Of a DNA stretch of 48,080 bases, positions 8,021 to 14,789 are shown in pieces. The DNA is from Pseudomonas helleri (GTDB taxonomy: Bacteria > Pseudomonadota > Gammaproteobacteria > Pseudomonadales > Pseudomonadaceae), in assembly GCF_009600315.1 (NCBI RefSeq), contig NZ_WIWC01000041.1:1-48080 (forward strand). Direction: 5' to 3'. How positions within the stretch are numbered: position 1 is the first letter of the stretch; each line of letters starts with the position of its first letter. A program made the position numbers and the translations under genes. Below the pieces are notes generated by a model that saw only the letters and a list, made by a program, of their open reading frames with translations, ran no database searches and was not told where the DNA came from.

Positions 8021-8251
8021 TCAGCGGCCGTGGCTGTCGGTGTAGGCCAGCAGGGCCAGGAAGCGGGCGCGCTTGATAGCGGTGGCCAGCTGACGCTGAT
8101 AACGAGCTTTAGTACCGGTGATACGGCTTGGAACAATTTTGCCGGTTTCGGATACGTAGGCTTTCAGAGTGTTGAGATCTTTGTAATCGATCTCTTTCAC
8201 TTCTTCTGCTGTGAAGCGGCAGAATTTACGACGACGGAAGAAACGTGCCAT
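8021..8251 (-). CDS. rpsR: 30S ribosomal protein S18
   Basis: S18 is a 76-residue small-subunit protein that forms a heterodimer with S6 on the 16S rRNA platform. The family features are clear: a basic N-terminus MARFFRRRKFCRF, the core KEIDYKDLNTLKAYV, and the basic stretch RYQRQLATAIKRARFLALL. It lies 28 bases after rpsF, the conserved arrangement that keeps the two partners in balance. Zinc-binding cysteines are absent apart from Cys11, as usual for this form. Confidence 0.97.
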   Translation of the reverse strand: MARFFRRRKFCRFTAEEVKEIDYKDLNTLKAYVSETGKIVPSRITGTKARYQRQLATAIKRARFLALLAYTDSHGR

Positions 8252-8279
8252 GTAATTGGCTCCTCAAAAGGTCCGTGGA

Positions 8280-8705
8280 TTACTCGTCAGCGTTATCGCT
8301 GGCGTCGCTGTTATCGCTGTCATCGCCATCGGCGCTGTCAGAATGCTCAGGACGGTCACGACGCTCACGGCGCTCACTGCGGTTCTCTTCAGCCTTGAGC
8401 ATCTCGGACTGGCCAGTTACGGCTTCGTCGCGACGGATGACCAGGTTACGGATCACAGCATCGTTGTAACGGAAGTTGTCTTCCAGCTCAGCCAGGGCTT
8501 TGCCAGTGCACTCAACGTTCAGCATCACGTAGTGAGCCTTGTGAACATTGTTGATTGCGTAGGCCAGTTGACGACGGCCCCAATCTTCCAGACGGTGGAT
8601 TTTGCCGCCGTCTTCTTCGATCAGCTTGGTGTAACGCTCTACCATGCCGCCGACTTGTTCGCTTTGATCCGGGTGGACCAAAAAGATGATTTCGTAATGA
8701 CGCAT
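8280..8705 (-). CDS. rpsF: 30S ribosomal protein S6
   Basis: S6 pairs with S18 on the small subunit. The 141-residue protein has the normal ferredoxin-like core MRHYEIIFLVHPDQSEQV through about residue 100, then an acidic tail. The tail is a low-complexity run of Asp, Ser, Glu and Arg from about 110 to the end, and in enterobacteria the S6 tail is a target of glutamate addition by RimK. TAAGGAG precedes the ATG at good spacing. It is the first gene of the rpsF-rpsR-membrane protein-rplI operon. Confidence 0.97.
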   Translation of the reverse strand: MRHYEIIFLVHPDQSEQVGGMVERYTKLIEEDGGKIHRLEDWGRRQLAYAINNVHKAHYVMLNVECTGKALAELEDNFRYNDAVIRNLVIRRDEAVTGQSEMLKAEENRSERRERRDRPEHSDSADGDDSDNSDASDNADE

Positions 8706-8730
8706 GAATGCTCCTTACGGGTTGTAGCCT

Positions 8731-8750
8731 GCCGCTAACTAAAAAGCGGT
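8731..8750 (-). promoter_or_regulatory. Hairpin in rpsF leader, possible S6:S18 control element
   Basis: In the leader RNA a CCGCT...AGCGG hairpin is followed by a CCCG just before the TAAGGAG ribosome site. Leaders of rpsF in many bacteria carry a structured element that binds the S6:S18 complex for autogenous control. The position fits but I could not confirm the consensus. Confidence 0.35.
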
Positions 8751-8827
8751 CAGACAAGGAGTGAATGACACTTGTGTGTCTTGCCTAGAGAGGCACATAT
8801 GCGCCCGCCATGACGGCAAGGGGCGCA

Positions 8828-8856
8828 ATTGTAGAGAAGGGACAAGAACGGCGCAA
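8828..8856 (-). promoter_or_regulatory. Sigma70 promoter of the rpsF operon
   Basis: On the minus strand, TTGCGC (8856-8851), 17 bases and TACAAT (8833-8828) form a promoter about 123 bases upstream of the rpsF start. The long leader fits post-transcriptional control. Confidence 0.6.
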
Positions 8857-8896
8857 GGCAATTGGTGATTATTTGAACAATCTTGCCGTACGGTGA

Positions 8897-9001
8897 CCTG
8901 TCGCCGCTGTCGCAGACTGCGATAAGGCCGCAGGCCTTCAAGCTTGAGTCGTCAAGCCGAGCGCTGCGCGCTCGATCGCAGCCTTCGGCAGCGACTACAG
9001 G
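8897..9001. repeat. REP/REPIN element, diverged copy
   Basis: Imperfect inverted ends (CCTGTCGCCGCTG and CAGCGACTACAGG) enclose GACTGCGATAAGG and GATCGCAGCC arms. These match the element at 2537-2636. It fills the gap between rlmB and the rpsF promoter and ends two bases before the rlmB stop. Confidence 0.7.
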
Positions 9002-9002
9002 T

Positions 9003-9770
9003 TTACTTTTTCTTGGCAGGGGACTTGGCTTTCACGCTGCGCTGACGCAGGGCTTCGAACAGGCAGACGCCCGTCGCTACCGATACGTTCAGGCTGCTGA
9101 CACTACCGGCCATTGGCAGGCGCACCAGGTAATCGCAATGTTCACGCGTCAGGCGACGCATGCCTTTGCCTTCGGCACCCATGATCAGGATGGTCGGACC
9201 GGTCAGGTCTTGCTCGTACAGCTCCTGCTCGGCTTCACCCGCCGTACCGACAACCCAAAGACCGCGCTGCTGCAGCTTCTTCAAGGTCGCAGCGAGGTTG
9301 GTGACTGCAACCAATGGAATCACTTCCGCAGCGCCGCAGGCTACTTTTCGCACAGTCGGGGTCAGCGTCGCCGACTTGTCCTTCGGCACGATGACCGCCA
9401 ACGCACCAGCCGCATCGGCAGTACGCAGGCAAGCACCCAGGTTATGCGGATCGGTCACGCCGTCCAGCACCAGAATCAACGGCGCGCCTTCGGTACGGTC
9501 CAGCAGCTCATTGAGCATCGCCTCGCCCCACACCTGGCTTGGGCTGACATCGGCCACAACACCTTGGTGAACGCCCTCGACCCAGACGTCCATTTCGCGA
9601 CGCTCGGCATTACCCACGGGCACACGGCTCTCGTCAGCCAACGCGATCAGGGTTTGAACACGAGGATCGCTACGACCCTCAGCCAACCACACTTGTTTCA
9701 CGCGCTTGGGGTGATGACGAAGCAACGCTTCTACGGCGTGAATACCGTAGATTTTTTCCAACTGACTCAT
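9003..9770 (-). CDS. rlmB: 23S rRNA (guanosine-2'-O-)-methyltransferase RlmB
   Basis: RlmB methylates the ribose of G2251 in the peptidyl-transferase loop of 23S rRNA. The 255 residues show an N-terminal substrate-binding domain (IYGIHAVEALL) and the SPOUT trefoil-knot motifs in order: DPHNLGACLRTA (Asn110, Arg116), IMGAEGKGMRRLT (Glu200) and LPMAGSVSSLNVSVA (about 218-231). The C-terminus is a short Lys-rich tail. Its start overlaps the rnr stop by four bases, so the two are translationally coupled. This is a common pairing of an rRNA modifier with an RNA-quality exonuclease. Confidence 0.95.
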   Translation of the reverse strand: MSQLEKIYGIHAVEALLRHHPKRVKQVWLAEGRSDPRVQTLIALADESRVPVGNAERREMDVWVEGVHQGVVADVSPSQVWGEAMLNELLDRTEGAPLILVLDGVTDPHNLGACLRTADAAGALAVIVPKDKSATLTPTVRKVACGAAEVIPLVAVTNLAATLKKLQQRGLWVVGTAGEAEQELYEQDLTGPTILIMGAEGKGMRRLTREHCDYLVRLPMAGSVSSLNVSVATGVCLFEALRQRSVKAKSPAKKK

Positions 9771-12433
9771 GACTTGGCCTTAGGTTTGCGCGACCCGCTG
9801 CTTTTGGCAGCAGGCGCGGCGCCCGTTTTTGGCGGGCCTTTACGATGTTTGCTCGGTTTGGAAGGCTTGCCTGCATCTTTAGCAGGTGCCGCCCTACCCG
9901 ACTTTCCCGGCTCCGATGTCCGACCGCCGCTTTTCGATTCGGCCAGCAGCGCCTGCTTCAACTCACGACTTTTGCGCAGTTCGGCATTTTTTGCCGCTGC
10001 GTCGCCCGGACGATAAGTCTCGTCCGCATTTTTCGCAGGCTTTTTGGCCGGAGCACGACGGCTGGTTTTCGCAGGCTCGGCCGGCTTTTCAGTGTCGTAG
10101 CCGCTTGGCTTGCCAGCCGGCTTGGTTTTGGCTGCCGGTTTGTCAGTGCCACGATTCTTGCGACCAATCGGTGCGCTGAGGGTTTTCTCGGCCATTTCGA
10201 AGTCGATTTTGCGCTCGTCCAGATCGACACGCATAACCCGCACTTCAACGGTATCACCCAAACGGAAACTACGACCGGTGCGCTCACCCGCCAGGCGGTG
10301 ATGCACAGGGTCGAAGTGGTAGTAGTCACCCGGCAAGGCGGTGACGTGCACCAAACCCTCGACATAGATGTCAGTCAGCTCAACGAACAGACCAAAACCG
10401 GTAACTGCTGTCACAACACCCGGGAACGACTCGCCAACGCGGTCCTTCATAAACTCGCACTTGAGCCAGTTGGTCACGTCACGCGTGGCTTCATCGGCAC
10501 GGCGTTCGCTCATCGAGCACTGCTCGCCGAGTTGCTCCAGCGCGGCTTCGTCATATGGATAGATGCGCGCTTTCGGGATGGTCATCGCGCCAGCACGGCG
10601 AACGTGCGGGGTGTCCATTTTGGAATGGATCACACTGCGAATCGCCCGGTGCGTGAGCAAGTCCGGATAGCGACGAATTGGCGAAGTAAAGTGGGTATAG
10701 GCTTCATAGTTCAGGCCGAAGTGGCCCTGGTTATCAGCGCTGTACACCGCCTGACTCAGCGAACGCAGCATCACGGTCTGGATCAGATGGAAATCCGGAC
10801 GATCCTTGATGCTGGCCAGCAAGGCCTGGTAATCCTTCGGCGATGGGCCGTCCTTGCCTTTGTGCAGGCTCAGACCCAGTTCACCGAGGAAGGCGCGGAG
10901 TTTTTCCAGACGCTCAGGCGGCGGACCATCGTGAACACGGTACAGCGCAGGAATTTCGTGCTTCTTAAGGAACTCGGCGGTGGCAACGTTGGCCGCCAGC
11001 ATGCATTCCTCGATCAGCTTGTGCGCATCATTACGAGTGGTTGGGCGAATTTCGGCGATTTTGCGATCGGAACCGAAGATGATTCGGGTTTCCTGGGTTT
11101 CAAAATCAATCGCGCCACGGGTATGACGTGCCGCCAGCAACACCTTGTACAGCGAGTAAAGCTGCTTGAGATGCGGCACCACGTCAGCGTATTCGCTGCG
11201 CAGTTGCTTGGCTTCGGCGGTTTTCGGTTGCTCCAGAATGGTGCTGACCTTGTTGTAGGTCAGACGCGCCTGGGAATGAATCACCGCCTCATAGAACTGG
11301 TAGTCAGTCATTTCGCCGGTTTTGGAGATAGTCATCTCGCAAACCATGGCCAAACGGTCAACGTGCGGGTTCAGCGAGCACAGTCCGTTGGACAGCTCTT
11401 CGGGCAGCATCGGAATTACGCGCTCAGGGAAGTACACCGAGTTGCCACGCACTTGCGCTTCGGTATCCAGCGCCGAGCCGATTTTCACGTAGCTGGACAC
11501 GTCAGCAATGGCCACGTAGAGCTTCCAGCCACCGGAGAACAAACGCAGCTTGCCCGGCTTGGCTTCACAGAACACCGCATCATCGAAGTCGCGTGCATCT
11601 TCGCCGTCAATGGTGACGAACGGAAGATGACGCAGGTCGATGCGTTTTTCTTTGTCTTTTTCTTCGACTTCCGGCTTCAGGCGACGCGCTTCCTTGACCA
11701 CGGCTTCTGGCCAAACATGCGGAATGTCGTAGGTGCGCAGGGCGATGTCGATTTCCATGCCCGGCGCCATGTAGTTACCCACGACTTCAAGCACATCACC
11801 TTGCGGCTGAAAGCGCGGCGTCGGCCAGTGAGTGATCTTCACCTCAACAAATTGGCCAATCTTGGCGCCCGCATTGCGGCCCGGCGTGACCAGCACTTCT
11901 TGCTGGATCTTCGGGTTATCGGCAACCACAAAGCCGATACCGCCTTCTTCAAAGTAGCGACCCACGATGGTCTCGTGAGCACGCGAAACCACTTCAACAA
12001 TCACGCCTTCACGACGACCACGGCGATCAAGCCCCGAAACTCGGGCCAGCGCGCGGTCGCCATCGAACACCAGACGCATTTGCGCCGGGCTCATGAACAG
12101 GTCGTCGCTGCCGTCGTCCGGGATCAGGAAGCCGAAGCCATCGCGGTGACCGCTGATGCGGCCCAGGATCAAGTCGAGCTTGTCGACCGGCGCATACGTG
12201 CCGCGGCGTGTGTAAATAAGCTGGGCATCACGCTCCATCGCACGCAGGCGACGACGCAGGGCCTCGATTTGGTCTTCAGTCGTCAGACCAAACTCTTCCA
12301 CCAACTGTTCGCGAGCAGCAGGCGAGCCACGCTCGGCCAGATGCTGAAGGATCAGTTCGCGGCTAGGGATAGGGTTTTCGTATTTTTCCGCTTCACGTGC
12401 GGCCTCGGGATCGAGGGTCTGCCAATCGGCCAT
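9767..12433 (-). CDS. rnr: Ribonuclease R
   Basis: RNase R is a processive 3'-5' exoribonuclease that degrades structured RNA and works with tmRNA in quality control. The 888-residue protein has an N-terminal helix-turn-helix region (about 20-80), cold-shock/OB domains (about 85-220), the RNB catalytic domain with the acidic cluster DGEDARDFDDAV (Asp276, Asp282, Asp284, Asp285), and an S1 domain (SFPGVVTAVTGFGLFVEL). A long basic tail from about 760, rich in Lys, Ala, Pro and Arg, gives the helicase-like unwinding function in E. coli RNase R. It is first in the rnr-rlmB operon, just downstream of the divergent tRNA genes. Confidence 0.96.
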   Translation of the reverse strand: MADWQTLDPEAAREAEKYENPIPSRELILQHLAERGSPAAREQLVEEFGLTTEDQIEALRRRLRAMERDAQLIYTRRGTYAPVDKLDLILGRISGHRDGFGFLIPDDGSDDLFMSPAQMRLVFDGDRALARVSGLDRRGRREGVIVEVVSRAHETIVGRYFEEGGIGFVVADNPKIQQEVLVTPGRNAGAKIGQFVEVKITHWPTPRFQPQGDVLEVVGNYMAPGMEIDIALRTYDIPHVWPEAVVKEARRLKPEVEEKDKEKRIDLRHLPFVTIDGEDARDFDDAVFCEAKPGKLRLFSGGWKLYVAIADVSSYVKIGSALDTEAQVRGNSVYFPERVIPMLPEELSNGLCSLNPHVDRLAMVCEMTISKTGEMTDYQFYEAVIHSQARLTYNKVSTILEQPKTAEAKQLRSEYADVVPHLKQLYSLYKVLLAARHTRGAIDFETQETRIIFGSDRKIAEIRPTTRNDAHKLIEECMLAANVATAEFLKKHEIPALYRVHDGPPPERLEKLRAFLGELGLSLHKGKDGPSPKDYQALLASIKDRPDFHLIQTVMLRSLSQAVYSADNQGHFGLNYEAYTHFTSPIRRYPDLLTHRAIRSVIHSKMDTPHVRRAGAMTIPKARIYPYDEAALEQLGEQCSMSERRADEATRDVTNWLKCEFMKDRVGESFPGVVTAVTGFGLFVELTDIYVEGLVHVTALPGDYYHFDPVHHRLAGERTGRSFRLGDTVEVRVMRVDLDERKIDFEMAEKTLSAPIGRKNRGTDKPAAKTKPAGKPSGYDTEKPAEPAKTSRRAPAKKPAKNADETYRPGDAAAKNAELRKSRELKQALLAESKSGGRTSEPGKSGRAAPAKDAGKPSKPSKHRKGPPKTGAAPAAKSSGSRKPKAKS

Positions 12434-12594
12434 TAGATAGTTTTCACCTTGTCTATATGCGGGTTAGTTTGGCATACGCGTATTGAAACGGGAAATTTCG
12501 GACTCACTCAGAGCCTTAATAGTCCTTTCTGACACGCTTTGACACTGCCGCCCCACCGTTCGCGAAATATTTGCAATATTTTTAATCACAACGC

Positions 12595-12623
12595 TTTACA
12601 GGTCAAAGGGTCATCCGTATAGT
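12595..12623 (+). promoter_or_regulatory. Promoter of first tRNA-Leu
   Basis: TTTACA (12595-12600), a 17-base spacer and TATAGT (12618-12623), followed by a GC-rich GCGCGCC discriminator-like stretch as in stringently controlled stable-RNA promoters. Confidence 0.75.
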
Positions 12624-12657
12624 GCGCGCCATCGACAACGGCAACGTTGAAGATGCT

Positions 12658-12744
12658 GCCCAGATGGTGAAATTGGTAGACACGCCAGCTTCAGGTGCTG
12701 GTGATCGCAAGGTCGTGGAAGTTCGAGTCTTCTTCTGGGCACCA
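12658..12744 (+). tRNA. tRNA-Leu (anticodon CAG)
   Basis: This 87-nt gene has the acceptor stem GCCCAGA/TCTGGGC, a D arm with AATTGGTAGAC, and anticodon stem CCAGC/GCTGG around the loop TTCAGGT, giving anticodon CAG for the abundant codon CUG. It has the long variable arm of a class II tRNA, TTCGAGT in the T arm, and an encoded CCA end. Confidence 0.97.
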
Positions 12745-12783
12745 ATTCAGAGTTGTAGGTTAGTACAACCTACACACTCACAC

Positions 12784-12807
12784 AAAAACCCGCGAAAGCG
12801 GGTTTTT
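12784..12807 (+). terminator. Terminator of first tRNA-Leu
   Basis: AAAAACCCGC-GAAA-GCGGGTTTTT is a perfect stem with a GNRA-type tetraloop and a T run, 39 bases after the tRNA. Confidence 0.92.
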
Positions 12808-12846
12808 GCATTCTAAGCCGCTGATTTAATAAAACTAAAACAGGGG

Positions 12847-12875
12847 TTTACAGATTTAAAAGCTGTCCGTATAGT
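12847..12875 (+). promoter_or_regulatory. Promoter of second tRNA-Leu
   Basis: TTTACA (12847-12852), 17 bases and TATAGT (12870-12875), identical in hexamers, spacing and the CCG before the -10 to the first unit. Confidence 0.75.
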
Positions 12876-12909
12876 GCGCCACATCAACAGCGGCAACGTT
12901 GCTGATACT

Positions 12910-12996
12910 GCCCAGATGGTGAAATTGGTAGACACGCCAGCTTCAGGTGCTGGTGACCGCAAGGTCGTGGAAGTTCGAGTCTTCTTCTGGGCACCA
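12910..12996 (+). tRNA. tRNA-Leu (anticodon CAG), second copy
   Basis: This 87-nt copy differs from the gene at 12658 by one base in the variable arm (GACCGCAA instead of GATCGCAA). All stems, the CAG anticodon and the encoded CCA are kept. It is a separate transcription unit rather than a tandem precursor. Confidence 0.97.
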
Positions 12997-13032
12997 ATTC
13001 AGGTTTGCAACCAACAGGTTGCAGAACCACTC

Positions 13033-13058
13033 AAAAAGCCCGCGAAAGCGGGCTTTTT
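13033..13058 (+). terminator. Terminator of second tRNA-Leu
   Basis: AAAAAGCCCGC-GAAA-GCGGGCTTTTT forms an 11-bp stem with a T run, 36 bases after the tRNA. Confidence 0.92.
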
Positions 13059-13075
13059 AGTTTCTGCAATTCAAG

Positions 13076-13085
13076 CCCCCCCCCC
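13076..13085 (+). repeat. Homopolymer tract of ten C
   Basis: Ten consecutive C between the tRNA terminator and the ECF sigma gene, 118 bases before its start and 44 bases before the candidate Fur box. Confidence 0.9.
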
Positions 13086-13128
13086 TCTTCTCTATTGGCC
13101 TGATGCCTTTCATCAGTACACCAACGTT

Positions 13129-13147
13129 GCATTTGATAATCCATCTC
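13129..13147 (+). promoter_or_regulatory. Candidate Fur box upstream of the ECF sigma gene
   Basis: GCATTTGATAATCCATCTC matches the 19-bp consensus GATAATGATAATCATTATC at 12 positions, including a central TGATAATC run. Fur control of fecI-type sigma genes is usual. The match is by eye only. Confidence 0.45.
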
Positions 13148-13202
13148 ACTCGCACTAATATCCGGCCACCTTCAGATCGCCTATGCGTCTTCCTGGATTC
13201 GA

Positions 13203-13709
13203 GTGTCCGACAACAACGAAAGACTACAGCTCTACCTCATGCATCGACATGCTCTGGTGGACTATGCCGCACCCATCGTAGGCTGCCGCGCCAAAGCCGA
13301 GGATGTGGTTCAGGACGCGTGGCTACGCTTTAGCCAAGGTGCCGACAACCTCATCCCGCTCACGCAGCCGGTCGGCTACCTGTATCGAATCGTGCGCAAT
13401 CTGGCCTTTGATCTGAATCGTCGCGTCACCCTGGAAAATCGCCACACATCCCGTGACGAGTTGCTGGATGAGTACGTTTCCAATGCCCCATCCCCCGAGC
13501 AGGAAGCCTTGCATCTGGACGAGCTGCGCAAATTGCAACATGCTCTGTCGCGCCTGCCGGAACGCACTCGGCAGGCATTCGTCCTGCATCGACTGCAAGG
13601 CCTGACGTTTCAACAAATAGGTGCCCAACTGGGTATCTCTGTGAGCCTGGCCCACCAATTGGTCCGCGACGCCCTGACCTACTGCGCGGAACAACTGAGC
13701 GATGACTGA
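13203..13709 (+). CDS. ECF sigma factor, FecI-like (iron-starvation type)
   Basis: This 168-residue protein has sigma region 2 (AEDVVQDAWLRF, then a YLYRIVRNLAFDLNRR stretch at about 57-72) and region 4 with a helix-turn-helix (LPERTRQAFVLHRLQGLTF, then QQIGAQLGISVSLAHQLV). The spacing is that of FecI-group sigma factors, which are activated from the cell surface. A GTG start at 13203 gives MSDNNERLQL. The stop overlaps the following fecR start by eight bases, so the pair is translationally coupled. A candidate Fur box lies 56 bases upstream. It probably directs the promoter at 14697-14724 before the receptor gene. Confidence 0.9.
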   Translation: MSDNNERLQLYLMHRHALVDYAAPIVGCRAKAEDVVQDAWLRFSQGADNLIPLTQPVGYLYRIVRNLAFDLNRRVTLENRHTSRDELLDEYVSNAPSPEQEALHLDELRKLQHALSRLPERTRQAFVLHRLQGLTFQQIGAQLGISVSLAHQLVRDALTYCAEQLSDD

Positions 13710-14676
13710 TAAACCGCCCCCGAATCTGATCTGGGAAACCGCACTGGACTGGCTGCTGCTGATTCAGGAAAACCCCCACGACGCCGATTTGGCCCGCCGC
13801 CTGAATGACTGGCGTGCCAGCGCTGCTGAACATGACGCGGCGTGGCGTAAAGCGCAGAAAGTCTGGCAACTCAGCGGGGCCGCCTTGAGCTTGCCAAGCG
13901 AACCGGCTGCCGGCACCACACAGATCGAGCCCCGCACCTTTTCACCCCGACACTTTAGCCGCCGTAAACGTTCATGGATTGGCGCGGCCGCAGCCGCCTG
14001 CGTCGTGATGCTCTTGCTGCCGGACTGGCAAGCACTGCGGGCTGATTACCACAGCCATACCGCCGAACACCGTGACATTACACTCAGCGACGGCAGCCAT
14101 ATGTTGCTCGACAGCAACAGCGTGGTCGACGTGCAGTTTGACCCCGGGCAGCGGCAAGTCACGTTGTTGCGCGGGCAAGCATTTTTCTCGGTTAAATCCG
14201 AGCCCGACCGCGCTTTTTATGTCAACGCCGGGCCAGTGCGCGTGCGCGTCACAGGCACTGCTTTTGCAGTCAGCGTTGAGCAGGGCGAAGTCCATGTCAG
14301 CGTCGAAAGCGGCACCGTTGCGGTTAAAACCCCCTCCTCCTTGGCGTCATCCAGCCTTCACCATGGCGATCATCTGAACTACAGCACTCTGGATAACCAG
14401 ACCCGAGTGGCGCAGTGGCCTGACGAATACATAGCCCCTTGGCGCCGCTGGCAACTGATTGCCGTAGACCAATCAGTGGACGATGTCATCCAACAGCTGC
14501 GTCGCTATCAGCCAGGCCTGATCGTGTTGACAGACAAAGCACTGGGCCAGCGTCGGATTACGGCCGCCCTGAACCTGCGGGATCCAAAACGCGCACTGCA
14601 GGCCGCTATCGCTCCACTGGGTGGAACTGTGCAGGACCGCCTGCCTTTCACCTTGATCGTTTCCGACGCCCCCTAA
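13702..14676 (+). CDS. FecR-like anti-sigma regulator
   Basis: FecR proteins span the inner membrane and relay a signal from an outer-membrane receptor to their sigma factor. The 324 residues show the cytoplasmic DUF4880-type region (ALDWLLLIQENPHDADLARRLNDW, residues 14-37), one membrane segment at about 91-108 (WIGAAAAACVVMLLLP), and the periplasmic FecR domain with ITLSDGSHMLLDSNS and the VTLLRGQAFFSV stretch. A C-terminal secretin/TonB short-N-like domain (DQSVDDVIQQLRRY) probably contacts the receptor's signalling domain. No cleavage-site variant was judged. It is encoded directly after its sigma factor. Confidence 0.9.
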   Translation: MTDKPPPNLIWETALDWLLLIQENPHDADLARRLNDWRASAAEHDAAWRKAQKVWQLSGAALSLPSEPAAGTTQIEPRTFSPRHFSRRKRSWIGAAAAACVVMLLLPDWQALRADYHSHTAEHRDITLSDGSHMLLDSNSVVDVQFDPGQRQVTLLRGQAFFSVKSEPDRAFYVNAGPVRVRVTGTAFAVSVEQGEVHVSVESGTVAVKTPSSLASSSLHHGDHLNYSTLDNQTRVAQWPDEYIAPWRRWQLIAVDQSVDDVIQQLRRYQPGLIVLTDKALGQRRITAALNLRDPKRALQAAIAPLGGTVQDRLPFTLIVSDAP

Positions 14677-14696
14677 ATCTTTTTTCATTTATTTCT

Positions 14697-14724
14697 GGAA
14701 ATCTTCCGACGCCGAGAGTCTTTA
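14697..14724 (+). promoter_or_regulatory. Candidate FecI-type promoter of the receptor-peroxidase pair
   Basis: GGAAAT (14697-14702), a 16-base spacer and TCTTTA (14719-14724) resemble the E. coli fecA promoter (GGAAAT with a TCCTTT-like -10). It lies 66 bases before the receptor ATG in the only sizeable gap of the cluster. Confidence 0.55.
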
Positions 14725-14789
14725 CCTAAGAACGTCACTGATAAAGATTCGCATTAGTGACAAGGGCGTTTCTTTTCGTAGGTCATCTC

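Noticed and set aside
9845..12436. An 863-codon plus-strand frame opposite rnr
   Set aside because: It mirrors the RNase R gene almost end to end and has no recognisable domain; long mirror frames are expected in this composition.
14757..14789. Upstream GTG start for the receptor
   Set aside because: It adds 11 residues before a good signal peptide and has no ribosome-binding site.
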